64,000 bases of DNA, taken from assembly GCF_964355755.1 (NCBI RefSeq), contig NC_092678.1, positions 14,482,922 through 14,546,921 on the forward strand. Reading direction: 5' to 3'. The notes below the pieces were generated by a model. That model searched no databases. It saw nothing but the letters and a program-made list of their open reading frames with translations, and was not told the DNA's origin. The position numbers and the translations under genes were made by a program. Positions 11,764-23,895 of the stretch are shown here, in pieces; the first letter of the stretch is position 1, and the number at the start of each line of letters is the position of its first letter. The DNA is from Antedon mediterranea (taxonomy: Eukaryota > Echinodermata > Crinoidea > Comatulida > Antedonidae).

Positions 11764-12306
11764 TAGTTTGGCTGGTAGGCCTATTCACTTCCTCATGCAT
11801 GTATTTGAAAATGTACACAAACTTATAGTCAACTTTATAATTGTATAGTGTTGTATAGTTTCACTAAATTGGAAACCGGACAGAAAAAAAAAATTGGAAT
11901 GAAGAAGTGAACGGCATTTGCATAGTCTAGAGCTTTTGCTAGTACATGATATATAATCAGTAAACATGATGATTTCAATTCTAGTTTTAAAAATATAATT
12001 TATGTAGGGTACTACACAGTAGTCAATACAATGATAGATATTTTACTCAAAGCCTATTTTATTCAACTAAAGATCAATTCATTTCCGTCTTTTTGGTAGT
12101 CATGCGAATAGTTCTTTTGACTTTTGAATGTTAACGACTGAGTTCACAATCACAATAGTTCTAAACTTCATTCCTTTAAAGATATGGTTATGCAGAAGAA
12201 AGCCTAAAATATGTTTAGGTTTAGTAAACGTATCCATTATACTGTTTGAGTGCCGTGATAATACACAAGTGGTTTAGCTTTTACTGAGTAGTTTTAACCT
12301 ACAATT

Positions 12307-12492
12307 ATGTTACATTATTATTCAGTATCTTTTTGGATTTTATTCAGGCATGCCCTTCTTGGTATGTATTTTCACTGTTTGGCTTTTGCTTATTTTGGTT
12401 TTTGTTTAAATGTTTTAATAACCAATAATGTGGAGCGTCTATTATGTCAAGTTTCCTTTTTTTATTTCCTCACTTTAAAAATGTATAGGTAA
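12307..12492 (+). other. Repeated short ORF in array unit 1
   Basis: A 61-codon ATG frame starts MLHYYSVSFWILFRHALLGM and is hydrophobic. It recurs at 14897-15100 and 17486-17875 with mainly third-position and few amino-acid changes. The frame is kept because the units are similar; I see no promoter, splice or family evidence for a protein. It is probably not a gene. Confidence 0.25.
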
Positions 12493-12940
12493 TTTTTGTA
12501 ATAAAAAATAATTTCGTGACATTTTTATACAAAACTAATCTGTAAAAACGCAACATGCACGTACGTTAAAGTATGAGAGTAACACGTTGATGTATGCCAT
12601 TCCATAACAACTGAAAAGAGTTTTAACCTTGAAACAAGACAAGCGATCAAAGTACCTGTATTCTATTTATTGTACATCTGTTTATATTGGTAAATGTTAC
12701 GTTGAGAATGTCTTATTCATCATCAACTATTCATCATCAACATTGGTTGACATGGTGATATAATGTTATAAATATAATTATTGGCTAACACCTGTAAGAA
12801 GATGTATATATTAGTTTGGTTGATAATATGGCTAATATAATAATGTATGATACTACACAGTAGTCAATAAAAAGATAGATATTTACTCAAAGACTATTTT
12901 AGTCAACTAAAGATTAATTCAGTTCCGTCTTTTTGGTAGT

Positions 12941-13565
12941 TGTAGTGAACTTTGTAGAGTTGGTTCCGAGCGTATGCTTTCTCTTGCCTATTAATCCACG
13001 AGACCGTACACAGACTAAACGTGATTCCACATACCAAAAGTATACTTTATTTAACTAAAACGTTTATTTTTTGTAACTGAGTATTATTACAACTTTCTGT
13101 CAGTCTAGACCTTTCTTCTATATACTTTATACATCTTTCTACTATGGTCATATTTTCTCTTCTTTAATATCTATAACATTTACTACTTATACTTGACATG
13201 GAAATTAGGGGCTTCTGAGGAGGATCAAATGTTGCCTTAAACAATTCCCCACCAAATTTATACTATTCTGATTGGCTCATAAATTAAGTAGACCTAGTCT
13301 GAAAAATCCTTTAAATAACTACATGAAATCAGAAACATAATTATGACATTCCCCTTCTTTAGAAAAAGATTGTATCGATCTTTCCAAAAATTTAACATTT
13401 AAAACCATTTTACTTTTTTCTACTTTATCATACCATCTCTTTAACATATTAAATTGTAGAATTTGTTTTTCTTTTCTCCTATCTCCTATTTATATTTCAT
13501 AATTTACCTCATTGACCTTTTTAGTCACAGTGAAGGGGCCTTGCCACTTACTGTCTAATTTACTA
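12941..13565 (-). mobile_element. Ty3/gypsy 3' fragment: pol tail plus one LTR (array unit 1)
   Basis: On the minus strand, about 13565-13440 encodes DSKWQGPFTVTKKVNE and then ILQFNMLKRWYDK. This is the GPY/F chromodomain-type tail of a gypsy integrase. It is followed by an LTR from TGTCATAATTATG (13348) to AAGTTCACTACA (12941), 408 bases starting TG and ending CA. Only this 3' part is present, and the junction to array sequence at GGTAGT|TGTAGTG is sharp. It belongs to a different gypsy family from the element at 21.4 kb. Confidence 0.6.
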
Positions 13566-14357
13566 TGTCCTGCTTCATGCTACATTTTGACAATGCCGTA
13601 GTCAAGCTTATTTATGTTTTCATTTCAATTTCATTAATAAATCTAATGTGTTCAAGCAATGTGCAGTTTTATTATCGGGACCAATGTTTAATTCATTGAG
13701 GGAATTATTATATTACATTTTAGCTTGTGTTTTGGCTTTTAATAGAGAGTCTATTGTCAAGTTTTTTTGTTTGTTTTTTGTGCACACCATCTAAAAAAAA
13801 TTAATCCATCACTTTCACAAATTATAGATACTTTTTGTGATAAATATAATTTTCCTGACACTTCAGGGTTGGTTTACTAAGTTAAGTGGCTTCCGGGTAC
13901 GCGTGCCCTCATTCGGCAGCATTTTTTTTTTCAATCATGCTAAAAAAAGAAACTATAGAGGGCGTTATCGAGTCAATTGAATATGAGATGACGTTATGCT
14001 TGTTGCTTTTTTATTATCGTGAATAGCGATGTTGTTTTGGTCACATTGTATGTCGGCCTCTCTCCTTCAATTCTCTTTACGTTTATATGTTATTTGTTTA
14101 AAAATACTGATTAGTTGTTAAATACAGTTTTAGAAAGTGATGGCAAATTCCCTAACAACTAAGAAAGGGTTTTAACCCTGAAACAAGAAAAATGATCAAA
14201 ATACCTGTATTCTATTTATTGTAAATCAGTTTATATTGGTAAATGTTACGTTGAGCATTTATTCATTATCCACATTAGTTGACATGGTGATAAAATGTTA
14301 GACATGTAATTATTGGCTCACACCTTTAAGAAAAGATGTATATTTTAGTTTGGCTGG

Positions 14358-16949
14358 TAGGCCTATTCACTCCCTCGTGCATGTATTTGAAAATGTACAC
14401 AAACTTATAGTCAACTTTATAATTGTATAGTGTTGTATAGTTTCACTAAATTGGAAACCCGACCGGACAGAAAAAAAATAATTTTGGAATGAAGAAGTGA
14501 ACGGCATTTACATAGTCTAGAGCTTTTGCTAGTACATGATATATAATCAGTAAACATGATGATTTCAATTCTAGTTTTAAAAATATAATTTACGTATAGT
14601 ACTACACAGTAGTCAATACAATGGTAGCTATTTTACTCAAAGCCTATTTTATTCAACTAAAGATCAATTTATTTCCGTCTTTTTGGTAGTCATGCGAATA
14701 ATTCTTTTGACTTTTGAATGTTAACGACCGAGTTCACAATCACGATAGTCCTACACTTTATATGTTTAAAGCTATGGTTATGTAGAAGAAAGCCTAAAAT
14801 ATGTATAGGTTAAGTAAACGTATCCATTATACTGTTTGAGTGCCGTGATAATACACAAGTGGTTTAGCTTTTACTGAGTAGTTTTAACCTACAATTATGT
14901 TACATTATTATTCAGTATCTTTTTGGATTTTATTCAGGCATGCCCTTCTTGGTATGTATTTTCACTATTTGGCTTTTGCTTATTTTGGTTTTTGTTTCAA
15001 TGTTTTAATAACCAATAATGTGGAGCGTCTATTATGTCAATTTTCCTTTTTTTATTTCCTCACTTTAAAATGTATAGGTAATTTTTGTAATAAAAAATAA
15101 TTTCGTGACATTTTTATACAAAAATAATCTGTAAAAACGCAACATGCGCGTACGTTAAAGTATGAGAGTAACATGTTGATGTATGCCATTCCATAACAAC
15201 TGAAAAGAGTTTTAACCTTGAAACAAGACAAGCGATCAAAGTACCTGTATTCTATTTATTGTACATCTGTTTATATTGGTAAATGTTACGTTGAGAATGT
15301 CTTATTCATCATCAACATTGGTTGACATGGTGATATAATGCTATAAATATAATTATTGGCTAACACCTGTAAGAAAAGATGTATATATTAGTTTGGTTGA
15401 TAATATGGCTAATATAATAATGTATGATACTACACAGTAGGCAAAACAATGATAGATATTTACTCAAAGCCTATTTTAGTCAACTAAAGATTAATTCATT
15501 TCCGTCTTTTTGGTAGTTGTAGTGAACTTTGTAGAGTTGGTTCCGAGCGTTTGCTTTCTCTTGCGTATTAATCCACGAGACCGTACACAGACTAAACGTG
15601 ATTCCACATACCAAAAGTACACTGTATTTAACTAAAACTTTTATTTCTTGTAACTGAGTATTAATACAACTTTCTGTCAGTCTAGATCTTTCTTCTCTAT
15701 AATCTATACATCTTTATACTATAATCTTATTTTCTCTTCTTTAATATGTATAACATTTACTACTTATACTTGACATGCGAATTAGGGGCTTCTGAGGAGG
15801 ATCAAATGTTGCCTAAAAATTCCCCAACAAATTTATACTATTCTGATTGGCTCATAAATTGAGCAGACCTAGTCTGAAACATCCTTTAAATAACTTTAGG
15901 AAATCAGAAACATAATATTATGACATTCCCCTTCTTTAGAAAAAGATTGTATTAATCTTTTCAAAAATTTAACAGTTAAAACCATTTTACTTATTTCTAC
16001 TTTATCATACCATCTCTTTAACATATTAAATTGTAGAATTTGTTTTTCGTTTCTTCTACCCCCTATGTATATTTAATATTTTACATCATTGACCGTTTTA
16101 GTCACAGTAAAGGGGCCTTGCCACTTACTGTCTAATTTACTATTTCCTGCTTCATGCTACTTTATGAAAATGCCGTAGTCAAGCTTATTTATGTTTTCAT
16201 TTCAATTTCATTAATAAATCTAATGTGTTAAAGCAATGTGCAGTTTTATTATCGGGACCAATGTTTAATTCATTCAGGGAATTAATATATTACATTTTAG
16301 CTTGTGTTTTGGCTTTTAATAGAGAGTCTATTGTCAAGTTTTTTTGTTTGTTTTTTGTTCACACCATCTAAACAAAAATAATCCGTCACTTTCACAAATT
16401 ATAGATACTTTTTGTGATAAATATAATTTTCCTGACACTTCAGGGTTGGTTTACTAAGTTAAGTGGCTTCCTGGTACGCGTGCCCTCATTCGGCAGCATT
16501 TTTGTTTTCAATCATGCTAAAAAAAGAAACTGTAGAGGGCATTATCGAGTCAATTGGATATGAGATGACGTTATGCTTGTTGCTTTTTTATTATCGTGAA
16601 TAGCGATGTTGTTTTGGTCACATTGTATGTCGGCCTCTCTCCTTCAATTCTCTTTACGTTTATATGTTATTTGTTTAAAAATACTGATTAGTTGTTAAAT
16701 ACAGTTTTAGAAAGTGAATAATAATGACTTCAATAGAAATTCCCTAACAACGGAAAAAGGGTTTTAACCCTGAAACAAGGCAAATCATCAAAGTACCTGT
16801 ATTCTATTTATTGTAAATCAGTTGCTGTTGGTAAATGTTACGTTGAGCATTTATTCATCATCAACATTAGTTGACATGGTGATAACATGTTAGAAATGTA
16901 ATTATTGGCTCACACCTTTAAGAAAAGATGTATTATTTAGTTTGTCTGG
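14358..16949. repeat. Tandem array unit 2, about 2.59 kb
   Basis: It is nearly identical in order and text to unit 1, including the gypsy LTR/pol remnant at 15518-16145 at the same internal position. The gypsy fragment was therefore in the unit before the unit was duplicated. Small differences (one- to five-base indels) show the duplication is not recent. Confidence 0.85.
15518..16145 (-). mobile_element. Ty3/gypsy 3' fragment: pol tail plus one LTR (array unit 2)
   Basis: This is the duplicate of 12941-13565. The LTR runs from 15925 to 15518 (again 408 bases) and is preceded on the minus strand by the GPY/F-like tail. Point differences from the other copy give a measure of the age of the tandem duplication. 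Confidence 0.6.
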
Positions 16950-18140
16950 TAGGCCTATTCACTCCCTCATGCATGTATTTGAAAATGTGCACAAACTTAT
17001 AGTCAACTTTATAATTGTATAGTGTTGTATAGTTTCACTAAATTGGAAACCGGACAGAAAAAAAATAATTTTGGAATGAAGAAGTGAACGGCATTTGCAT
17101 AGTCTAGAGCTTTTGCTAGTACATGATATATAATCAGTAAACATGATGATTTCAATTCTAGTTTTAAAAATATAATTTATCTATGGTACTACACAGTAAT
17201 CAATACAATGATAGATATTTTACTCAAAGCTTATTTTATTCAACTAAAGATCAATCTATTTTCGTCTTTTTGGTAGTCATGCGAATACTTCTTTTGACTT
17301 TTGAATGTTAACGACCGAGTTCACAATCACAATAGTTTTAGACTTCATTCCTTTAAAGATATGGTTATGCAGCAGAAAGCCTAAAATATGTATAGGTTCA
17401 GTAAACGTAACCATTATACTGTTTGAGTGCCGTGATAATACACAAGTGGTTTAGCTTTTACTGAGAGTAGTTTTAACCTACAATTATGTTACATTATTAT
17501 TCAGTATCTTTTTGGATTTTATTCAGGCATGCCCTTCTTGGTATGTATTTTCACTATTTGGCTTTTGCTTATTTTGGTTTTTGTTTCAATGTTTTAATAA
17601 CCAATAATGTGGAGCGTCTATTATGTCAATTTTCCTTTTTTTATTTCCTCACTTTAAAATGTATAGGTAATTTTTGTAATTATGACATTCTTAATGTAAT
17701 GCAGCATACCGTACATTATTATTCAGTATCTTTTTGGATTTTATTCAGGCATGCCCTTCTCGGTATGTATTTTCTCAGTCTGCTTTTGCTTTTTTTCGGT
17801 TTTTGTTTAAATGTTTTAATAATGTGGAGCGTCTATTATGTCAAGTTTCTTTTTTTGATTTTCAATATTCTATGAACTGAAGCATAATTTGCTTATTATA
17901 GTGCTGAATTGTGCCTATTTTTGTGTTATGTATAAAGCTTGTTGTCTCTTAGAAAGTATTTTCTAAATACTATCAGACAATTTTCTCGTTTAATGGTTGG
18001 TTTACTTAGTTAAGTGACTTCCGGTACGTGCCCTATTCAACAGCAATATTATTTTTCAATTAGGCTTAGGCAGAAACTATAAAGAGCGTTATCGAATCAA
18101 TTAAATATGAACGAGGAGATAATATTATACCGGTTGCATT
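16950..18140. repeat. Tandem array unit 3, truncated, and array end
   Basis: The unit follows units 1 and 2 up to about 17690. It then repeats its own segment TTATTCAGTATCTTTTTGGA at 17717 and jumps to a diverged copy of the GTGACTTCCGGTACG block near 18015. No gypsy fragment is present. Similarity fades near 18140. Confidence 0.75.
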
Positions 18141-18853
18141 TTTGTTGGAATAACGATGGTGTGCACAATCATATAGACATTTCCCTAGAAGCCCTAATTA
18201 TTTTCTTTTAAAATAAATTAAAGTTATATTGTCACCCAGTGAAAACATTTTTTTACATATTTCTGTTGAATAAGCCATTTTAATGGTACATAAAAGTTAT
18301 TCACTTTAACAGAAAATTGGATTGAAAAAAAAAAGTATTTACCCCCAAAAAAAATTAACCAACTGGAAGGTATTTGTCTGGAAGACAAATGTGTTCCGGT
18401 TTAAATTAACCCTTGACCTGAGTTAGCTCATAAATATGCATATTGTATGTACGAAAGAATGAGATAAGACGACACAAAAAGATAAAGATAAAGATGCTTA
18501 CCTGGATCGCCACAAATCAACTATCAAACTCTTCGAGAAGTTGACAATAATACTAATAAACCATCCTTATTATAATTTCAGACCATCCAAATAATCTCAA
18601 ATAATAGGTGTATTTGAAGACCTTCTATCCAGATAGGCTAAAGAAGCAAGACAAAACACCCTACATTTATATTTTTACGATTTATTTACAAAGTGCCTTT
18701 ACTATAAATGTTTGTGGTTTGCTAGACTTGTCTATTAACCTGAAGAGTAGCAAGAAACATGACGTATGATGGATGCTCTAGAATAATTCAACCATATCGA
18801 AAACTAAAAACTGTTTTAATACGATCGTGGTGATTGTTGGTGAATAAAACGAT
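18141..18853. other. Unannotated stretch
   Basis: AT-rich, without convincing ORFs or splice pairs. I recognise nothing here. Confidence 0.4.
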
Positions 18854-19889
18854 GGCCCGTATTCATGAAAGGAGACTAACTTTAGTCCTGGACTATCTCT
18901 GGATTTAGTCCTGGACTACCTCGAAATAGTATTTATGAAAGTGGACTATCTTTAGTTCTGGACTAAACCTGGACTATACCTGGACTAAAACCGGCAAAAA
19001 ATAGTCCACCCAAGGAGTAGGTTTAAGAAAGTTAATTTTGAACTATCTCAAGAATAGCTCGAAAAAATGGTGGCCTGAGGTAAGGTAGGTCAGGTAAAGT
19101 GCGACACATTTAAAACGGTATTTAAGAAGCAAAATAATAATAATAATTTTTATTTGTATAAAATTAGTAATTACAACGTATGTTTAATATAATAAAGTTC
19201 TTTAGAAAGTAAAACAAATATATTTAGTAAGTTAATATAGTGTGTTTAATATAGGCCCACATCTTTAGCAATCACCCTATACTGGTAATGTTAAAATGAT
19301 TTGTTCTTCATTAAGCGCGCATTTAACTTATTTAAAGATGTAAATCACATTATATATAATTGATGATTATGCAAGAGTATACTATACCTGAAGTATAATC
19401 GAGATTATACGAGTTTTCCAGAGGTGGGAATCAATATGCGTTCATATTGATTCGAAACCGAAGGAGAATGAAGTATAATCTTAATTTGTAATATATTTTA
19501 CATTAACATTTTTGTTTAAAATGATGTTAGATGGATATAGCCTAGATAGCTAGGCCACAGTCTAAAGCCTATTTAAGCTAGGCCTACACTTAAACTAGGC
19601 CTCTCTAGACTATGCAATTGGCTAAGTCGATGGGCATTGCAAGGCCCTACTTCAGGTAACCAGTAAACAGTAGTCTTCTCCTATTGTAGGCCTACATTGT
19701 ATTACTTAGTAAGCTTTGTCTAGGCCAAGACTGGGAATGAATGAAGCGTTAGATATTTTCAAAATATTGAATCAATTTACATAGAGCATCCTGTTGAATT
19801 AATTTTAATTTAGTATAATAAATTCAATAGGCCTAGGCTAATTAACATTTAGTAGTAATATCATATATGTATATATTTTTAAAAAAAAT

Positions 19890-20240
19890 ATTTATTTTTC
19901 CATTTGTTTAGACAGCTGAAGAAATGTCTGGTTAATATTATAATATGCCTCCACTACTGTCCTAGTTACATGGAATGCTGCTGTTGATCAGGTAAGGTAT
20001 TATTTAAAAAGATAAAAATAAACAATTTACATACAACCTGTTGAATTAATTTTAATTTGGCATAACAAATGTAAATAGGCCTAGGCTAGTAATAGTTTCA
20101 ATATTTTTTAGAAAATATAGTTTAATTTCATTTATTTTTCTATTGGTTTAGACTGCTGAACACATATCTGGTCAATATTATATGCCTCCTCCACTACCGC
20201 CCTAGTTAGGCTACATGGAATGATGATGCTGGTCATGTAA
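19890..20240 (+). repeat. Two tandem copies of an exon-like block
   Basis: The block with TTTAGACAGCTGAAGAAATG at about 19907-19992 recurs at about 20149-20238. Both start after a pyrimidine tract ending TTTAG and both contain TGCCTCC, CTACTG/CTACCG and CATGGAATG; the first ends CAG|GTAAGG and the second CATGTAAAG. They look like a duplicated noncoding exon with its flanks; the copies hold stop codons in each frame. Confidence 0.4.
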
Positions 20241-20901
20241 AGTAATAAGATAAAGACAAATATTTAAAATGTGTTATTAAATTGTTCAAAAAATTGCATC
20301 CTCCGCTCTACACAAGATGGGTTTGGGATTGAATTAAAAAATCCTGGATCCACACACTGCATAGTTATCTATGAAGGCCTAATTTTCTGGATATTTTCAT
20401 CATTATGAAGTTAAGAGGTACTGTTGTACAAAAATGGAGTGGAGTATTGTGAAAAATTATCTAGGCTTGTAAGCATATATTCTTTTTTGGCCAGGGATAA
20501 AAATTGTCTTTTGTCTACCGCTATTATCTGTACTGTGTTTTAGTTTTGAAGCTATTTGGATGTAATATAATTTAACATTTTTTATTTATTTTTTTAGATG
20601 CAATTGCTAACAAACCTGGATGAAGCGCAATAATCATGCAGAGAGGAACAGGACTATCAAAACAATTGTATACGTTTTAGCAAGTTGTACTTGTGTAGAA
20701 ATAAATGAAAATAAGAATAACCATATAAAAACAACAAATGAAACTTTTTGAATTACTGTATTGTTTTATTCAAAAACAGCAAATAAATAAATTAAAATAC
20801 AATATTACTGTAGTTTTGTCAGCATGTACATTCATGTTCAGATCACAGAATTCTGTCCCATTTTCATTTAGAAAAATGATTTTTTTTTGTAACTGAAATA
20901 A

Positions 20902-20926
20902 ATATATATATATATATATATATATA
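20902..20926. repeat. (TA)n microsatellite
   Basis: An uninterrupted run of about 12 TA dinucleotides. Confidence 0.9.
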
Positions 20927-21428
20927 CACAATTGTCATCAAAATAGTTTTGTTACTTAAAGATGGTCATCATTTCTTGAATTATTTATATCCGATTCTCA
21001 ATTCTGCAGTCGAGCCAGTTTTTAATCTGTGATAATTTTGCAACCACAGCTCCAACAATGAACATAATAACAGTATTTAAACAAGGTTTATGCATTGATA
21101 ACTTGAAAATCTGTTTTAGATAAAAATATGGAAATTTACAATAATGTTTAGGTTCACCATTTAACAAAAATATATAAAACATATGAAATTATTATGTATA
21201 AGGTAGTGAACTATTTAAATGTGATATCTCATTGTAAATCTTGAACACAGATCTTCAATTAAATAATGCATATGTTATTGTTATGCCTACTGCCAGGAGA
21301 GACTACCCTGGCCAGTAGCTAGTAGAAGGCAGGCTCTTGCTCTACTCTAGTCTAGTACTAATAGTAGGAACTAGATGGGCAAGGTTGCAGCTAGCTAGGT
21401 TAGGCCTAGTTTTTCTAAATTTAATTAC

Positions 21429-21765
21429 TGTTATGGTTCAGTGATTTTGTTTTGATGTTTGATATTGGAATAGCCCATGGTGGATGGGAACCCTGCTGGA
21501 CACCCAAGCCTAGATAGCTGTATCCAAGGAGACATATCTCTCTTTAGCCTGGGTGACTGGCAGGGAGAGGAGTGTTCTCCTTGCTAATAAAGCAAATAAT
21601 AAATGTTATAGAATTTGTAATTAAACTGCCATAAACTGGTGAGTAAGAGTTTATTATGACTTATATTTTATTTTTTGTTTCTTATAGTTGGTTTACATTA
21701 TAGGCTTGATAGGATTAACATTTTGTGAGGTTGAACATTGTTAAAACTACTGTACAAGTTAACTA
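21429..21765 (+). repeat. 5' LTR
   Basis: It starts TGTTATGGTTCAGTG and ends ACAAGTTAACTA, about 337 bases. It contains an AATAAA-like stretch near 21590-21600. The sequence just after it (CAAGGCATCAACG) has no obvious TGG-type primer-binding site. Confidence 0.85.
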
Positions 21766-21804
21766 CAAGGCATCAACGTCCATCATGTCCATCCTGGAAT
21801 CAAG

Positions 21805-22760
21805 TTGACCAAGTTTAGAGGTTCCAAGGCAACCAACGAACCTTCGTTGACTGAGTGGCTGGAAGATTGCTCAGCCTACGCAAATCAGTATGGACTGACA
21901 GATGCCAAAAAAGATCAAGCATTGTTGGACCATTTGGGGGGAAGTGCTAAAGAAGAACTAATGTGTTATGGGGTTGATGTGCGAAGCAACCATGAGCGGA
22001 TAATCAATGTTTTGAAAGAACATTTTGGTCTACTTGAGACAAAATGCTTCGTTGAGTGAGACTCTACATAATTGTGTACAACAAGATGGAGAAAGCCTGG
22101 CAGAGTTTAGTTTAGCACTAATGAGACTGTATGGAAAAATGGAAACAGCAACGACAGATGCTCGTGAAAGAACTGCAATGACAATACTAAAATATAATAC
22201 TCTGAAAGAAAGATTGGTTAAGAGGTGTCCGCGAGAAATGGGTGCAGCGAGAGTTGCGGCGAATAAAAATTGATTGCAGGGGCAGTACGTTTATGGAAAT
22301 GCGTAGAAAGTGCACTTGATTTTTTTTCCAAGATCAGGAACCAATCGCTAGAAGGTCCCATGGCGTATACGAGGTGCATGCTGATCAATTGGCGAATACT
22401 TTTTATCGTGAGCAAAACAATCAATCAACCGGGAGTCATGAGTTATCCAAAGAGGTCAACACCCTGAAAGATGAAATGGCCAAATTAAGGTTGGTGATCG
22501 AGAAAATGGATAGGCCATGGAGTACAAGTACTAAAAGCAAAGACGCTAAGTGCTACGAGTGTGGGCAGAAGGGTCATTATAAACGACAGTGCCATAACAC
22601 AAATCGGTCACAGGACACCTATTCACAAAGGTCCTACCAACCACAGCCAAGCTACAAATCTCAACCAGCTTACCACCAAGCACCATTTCCCCAACTTCAA
22701 GGAGCCTACCAAATTCAACCTACACCTCAACAGATGTACCAGCCACAGGCAGTCAATTAA
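21805..22760 (+). pseudogene. Gag of the gypsy element, frameshifted
   Basis: The first frame (21805-22059) gives a helical capsid-like stretch with SLTEWLEDC and KKDQALLDHL and no clear ATG. The product continues in a second frame from about 22040 (SLSETLHNCVQQ) to 22273. A further shift leads to 22374-22760, which holds a zinc knuckle CYECGQKGHYKRQC at 22553-22594 (C-x2-C-x4-H-x4-C). A Gln/Pro/Tyr-rich tail follows. At least two frameshifts break the gene. Gag normally packages the RNA into particles. Confidence 0.75.
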
Positions 22761-22984
22761 CCCGGACCAAATTACCAACCACCAATAACTAGTCATCCAC
22801 ATACAACTTACCAGCTACAGGTAGTCAATCAACCTAGACCACAATACCAACCACAAATAACTGGTCAGCCACAGGCAACTTACCAGCCGCATATGAACTA
22901 TTCATCTCAGAAAACCACGCAGCAACAACGAACCATACAACCAGCTATGCAGCAGTCGGCAGGAGTACAGCACCCGGAAAACTT

Positions 22985-23758
22985 ATGCTCTCCGCCATCA
23001 GAGCCAATGTGGTAGGAGGGAGTGATAAGCTGCCTATTGTTGCACATGAGAGTAGGGTGAAAAGTGAGGATCAAACTGAATCGACTAGGTTGGGACTACT
23101 GGCGCCGAGCCCGAAAATGATCGGCTGCATTCTTGATACAGGAGACGAAGCCTCAATAATCCTAACTGATGTATACAATTCAATACTGAAGCCTCGTATT
23201 GGTCCAATGGAAAACCTAGATTCCGCTATTAAGATTGTTGGAGTTACAGGAACCAAAATAGCAGTTGAAGGTTATGTACAGATACCTGTTACCATAGGAA
23301 ATAAGAAGGTCGTCGTTGGGTTTCTGGAGGTAGAAAGCAATTCACCGAAATGTGGAAGTAAGCAAGATTTTCCTTTGATACTAGGATGTAATGCCCTACG
23401 ATTATTCATTGATACACCAGATGAAAACCTAAGCATGGTGATTAATAGCCTGAAGATGTTTAATGAAACAGCAGAGTTAAAAGTTAAATGTGGGAAACGT
23501 GGTTTACTAACCAAAGATTTGTTAGAAGTCGTTCCCACACAATCAGTAAAAAGACTAGAATGCTGTTTTGATGCCACATGTAGGCTTGATAATGATGTTA
23601 AGAGTCTATGGTTAATTAAATCATCCAGAGATAGAGAAGGTCTGGAGGTAATTGAAGGTTGTGTATCGGGAGTTTCACAAGTGAGTCTGCTTGTTTCAAA
23701 TTCTACTGACGAAGAACTAATCTTAAAATCCAAAACCATGGTAGCAGCAGCAGTATAG
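22985..23758 (+). CDS. Aspartic protease region of the gypsy element
   Basis: An open frame of 257 codons from an ATG. The active-site motif is CILDTGDEASIIL (residues about 48-60). The flap and second region include LPIVAHES and DFPLILGCNALR; the pattern 'hydrophobic-hydrophobic-G' (LILG) is the usual second half of a retropepsin. The protein normally cuts Gag-Pol. The frame closes with TAG about 140 bases before the reverse transcriptase frame, so the pol polyprotein is broken here unless the frames are separate in this family. Confidence 0.65.
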   Translation: MLSAIRANVVGGSDKLPIVAHESRVKSEDQTESTRLGLLAPSPKMIGCILDTGDEASIILTDVYNSILKPRIGPMENLDSAIKIVGVTGTKIAVEGYVQIPVTIGNKKVVVGFLEVESNSPKCGSKQDFPLILGCNALRLFIDTPDENLSMVINSLKMFNETAELKVKCGKRGLLTKDLLEVVPTQSVKRLECCFDATCRLDNDVKSLWLIKSSRDREGLEVIEGCVSGVSQVSLLVSNSTDEELILKSKTMVAAAV

Positions 23759-23895
23759 CTAGTTCAACAAGCTCATGTAGATACATTCCAGACAGATGAT
23801 GTTCTACAAGTAGATGTTAGAGAAGTTTATACTGATGAAAGTTAAGTAATTAAAAGCTCACCTATTCCACTAACGCAAATAAATACCTGTGAGAG

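Larger units (their letters stand above)
11766..14357. repeat. Tandem array unit 1, about 2.59 kb
   Basis: The landmark TAGGCCTATTCACT occurs at 11776, 14358 and 16950, giving spacings of 2582 and 2592. A second landmark, ATGTTACATTATTATTCAGT, at 12307, 14897 and 17486 gives 2590 and 2589. Each unit has two related sub-blocks that begin with TACTACACAGTAGTCAATA (12006 and about 12849). Unit 1 includes the gypsy LTR/pol remnant at 12941-13565. Confidence 0.85.

Noticed and set aside
11785-11967. Minus frame MFTDYISCTSKSSRLCK repeated at 16959
   Set aside because: Conserved only because the array units are similar; no coding signature or splice context.
20985-21182. Minus frame of 65 codons before the gypsy element
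   Set aside because: No recognisable family and no transcription signal; too short to support.
23272-23739. Minus-strand frame of 155 codons
   Set aside because: It is antisense to the gypsy protease frame, which carries the DTG motif.
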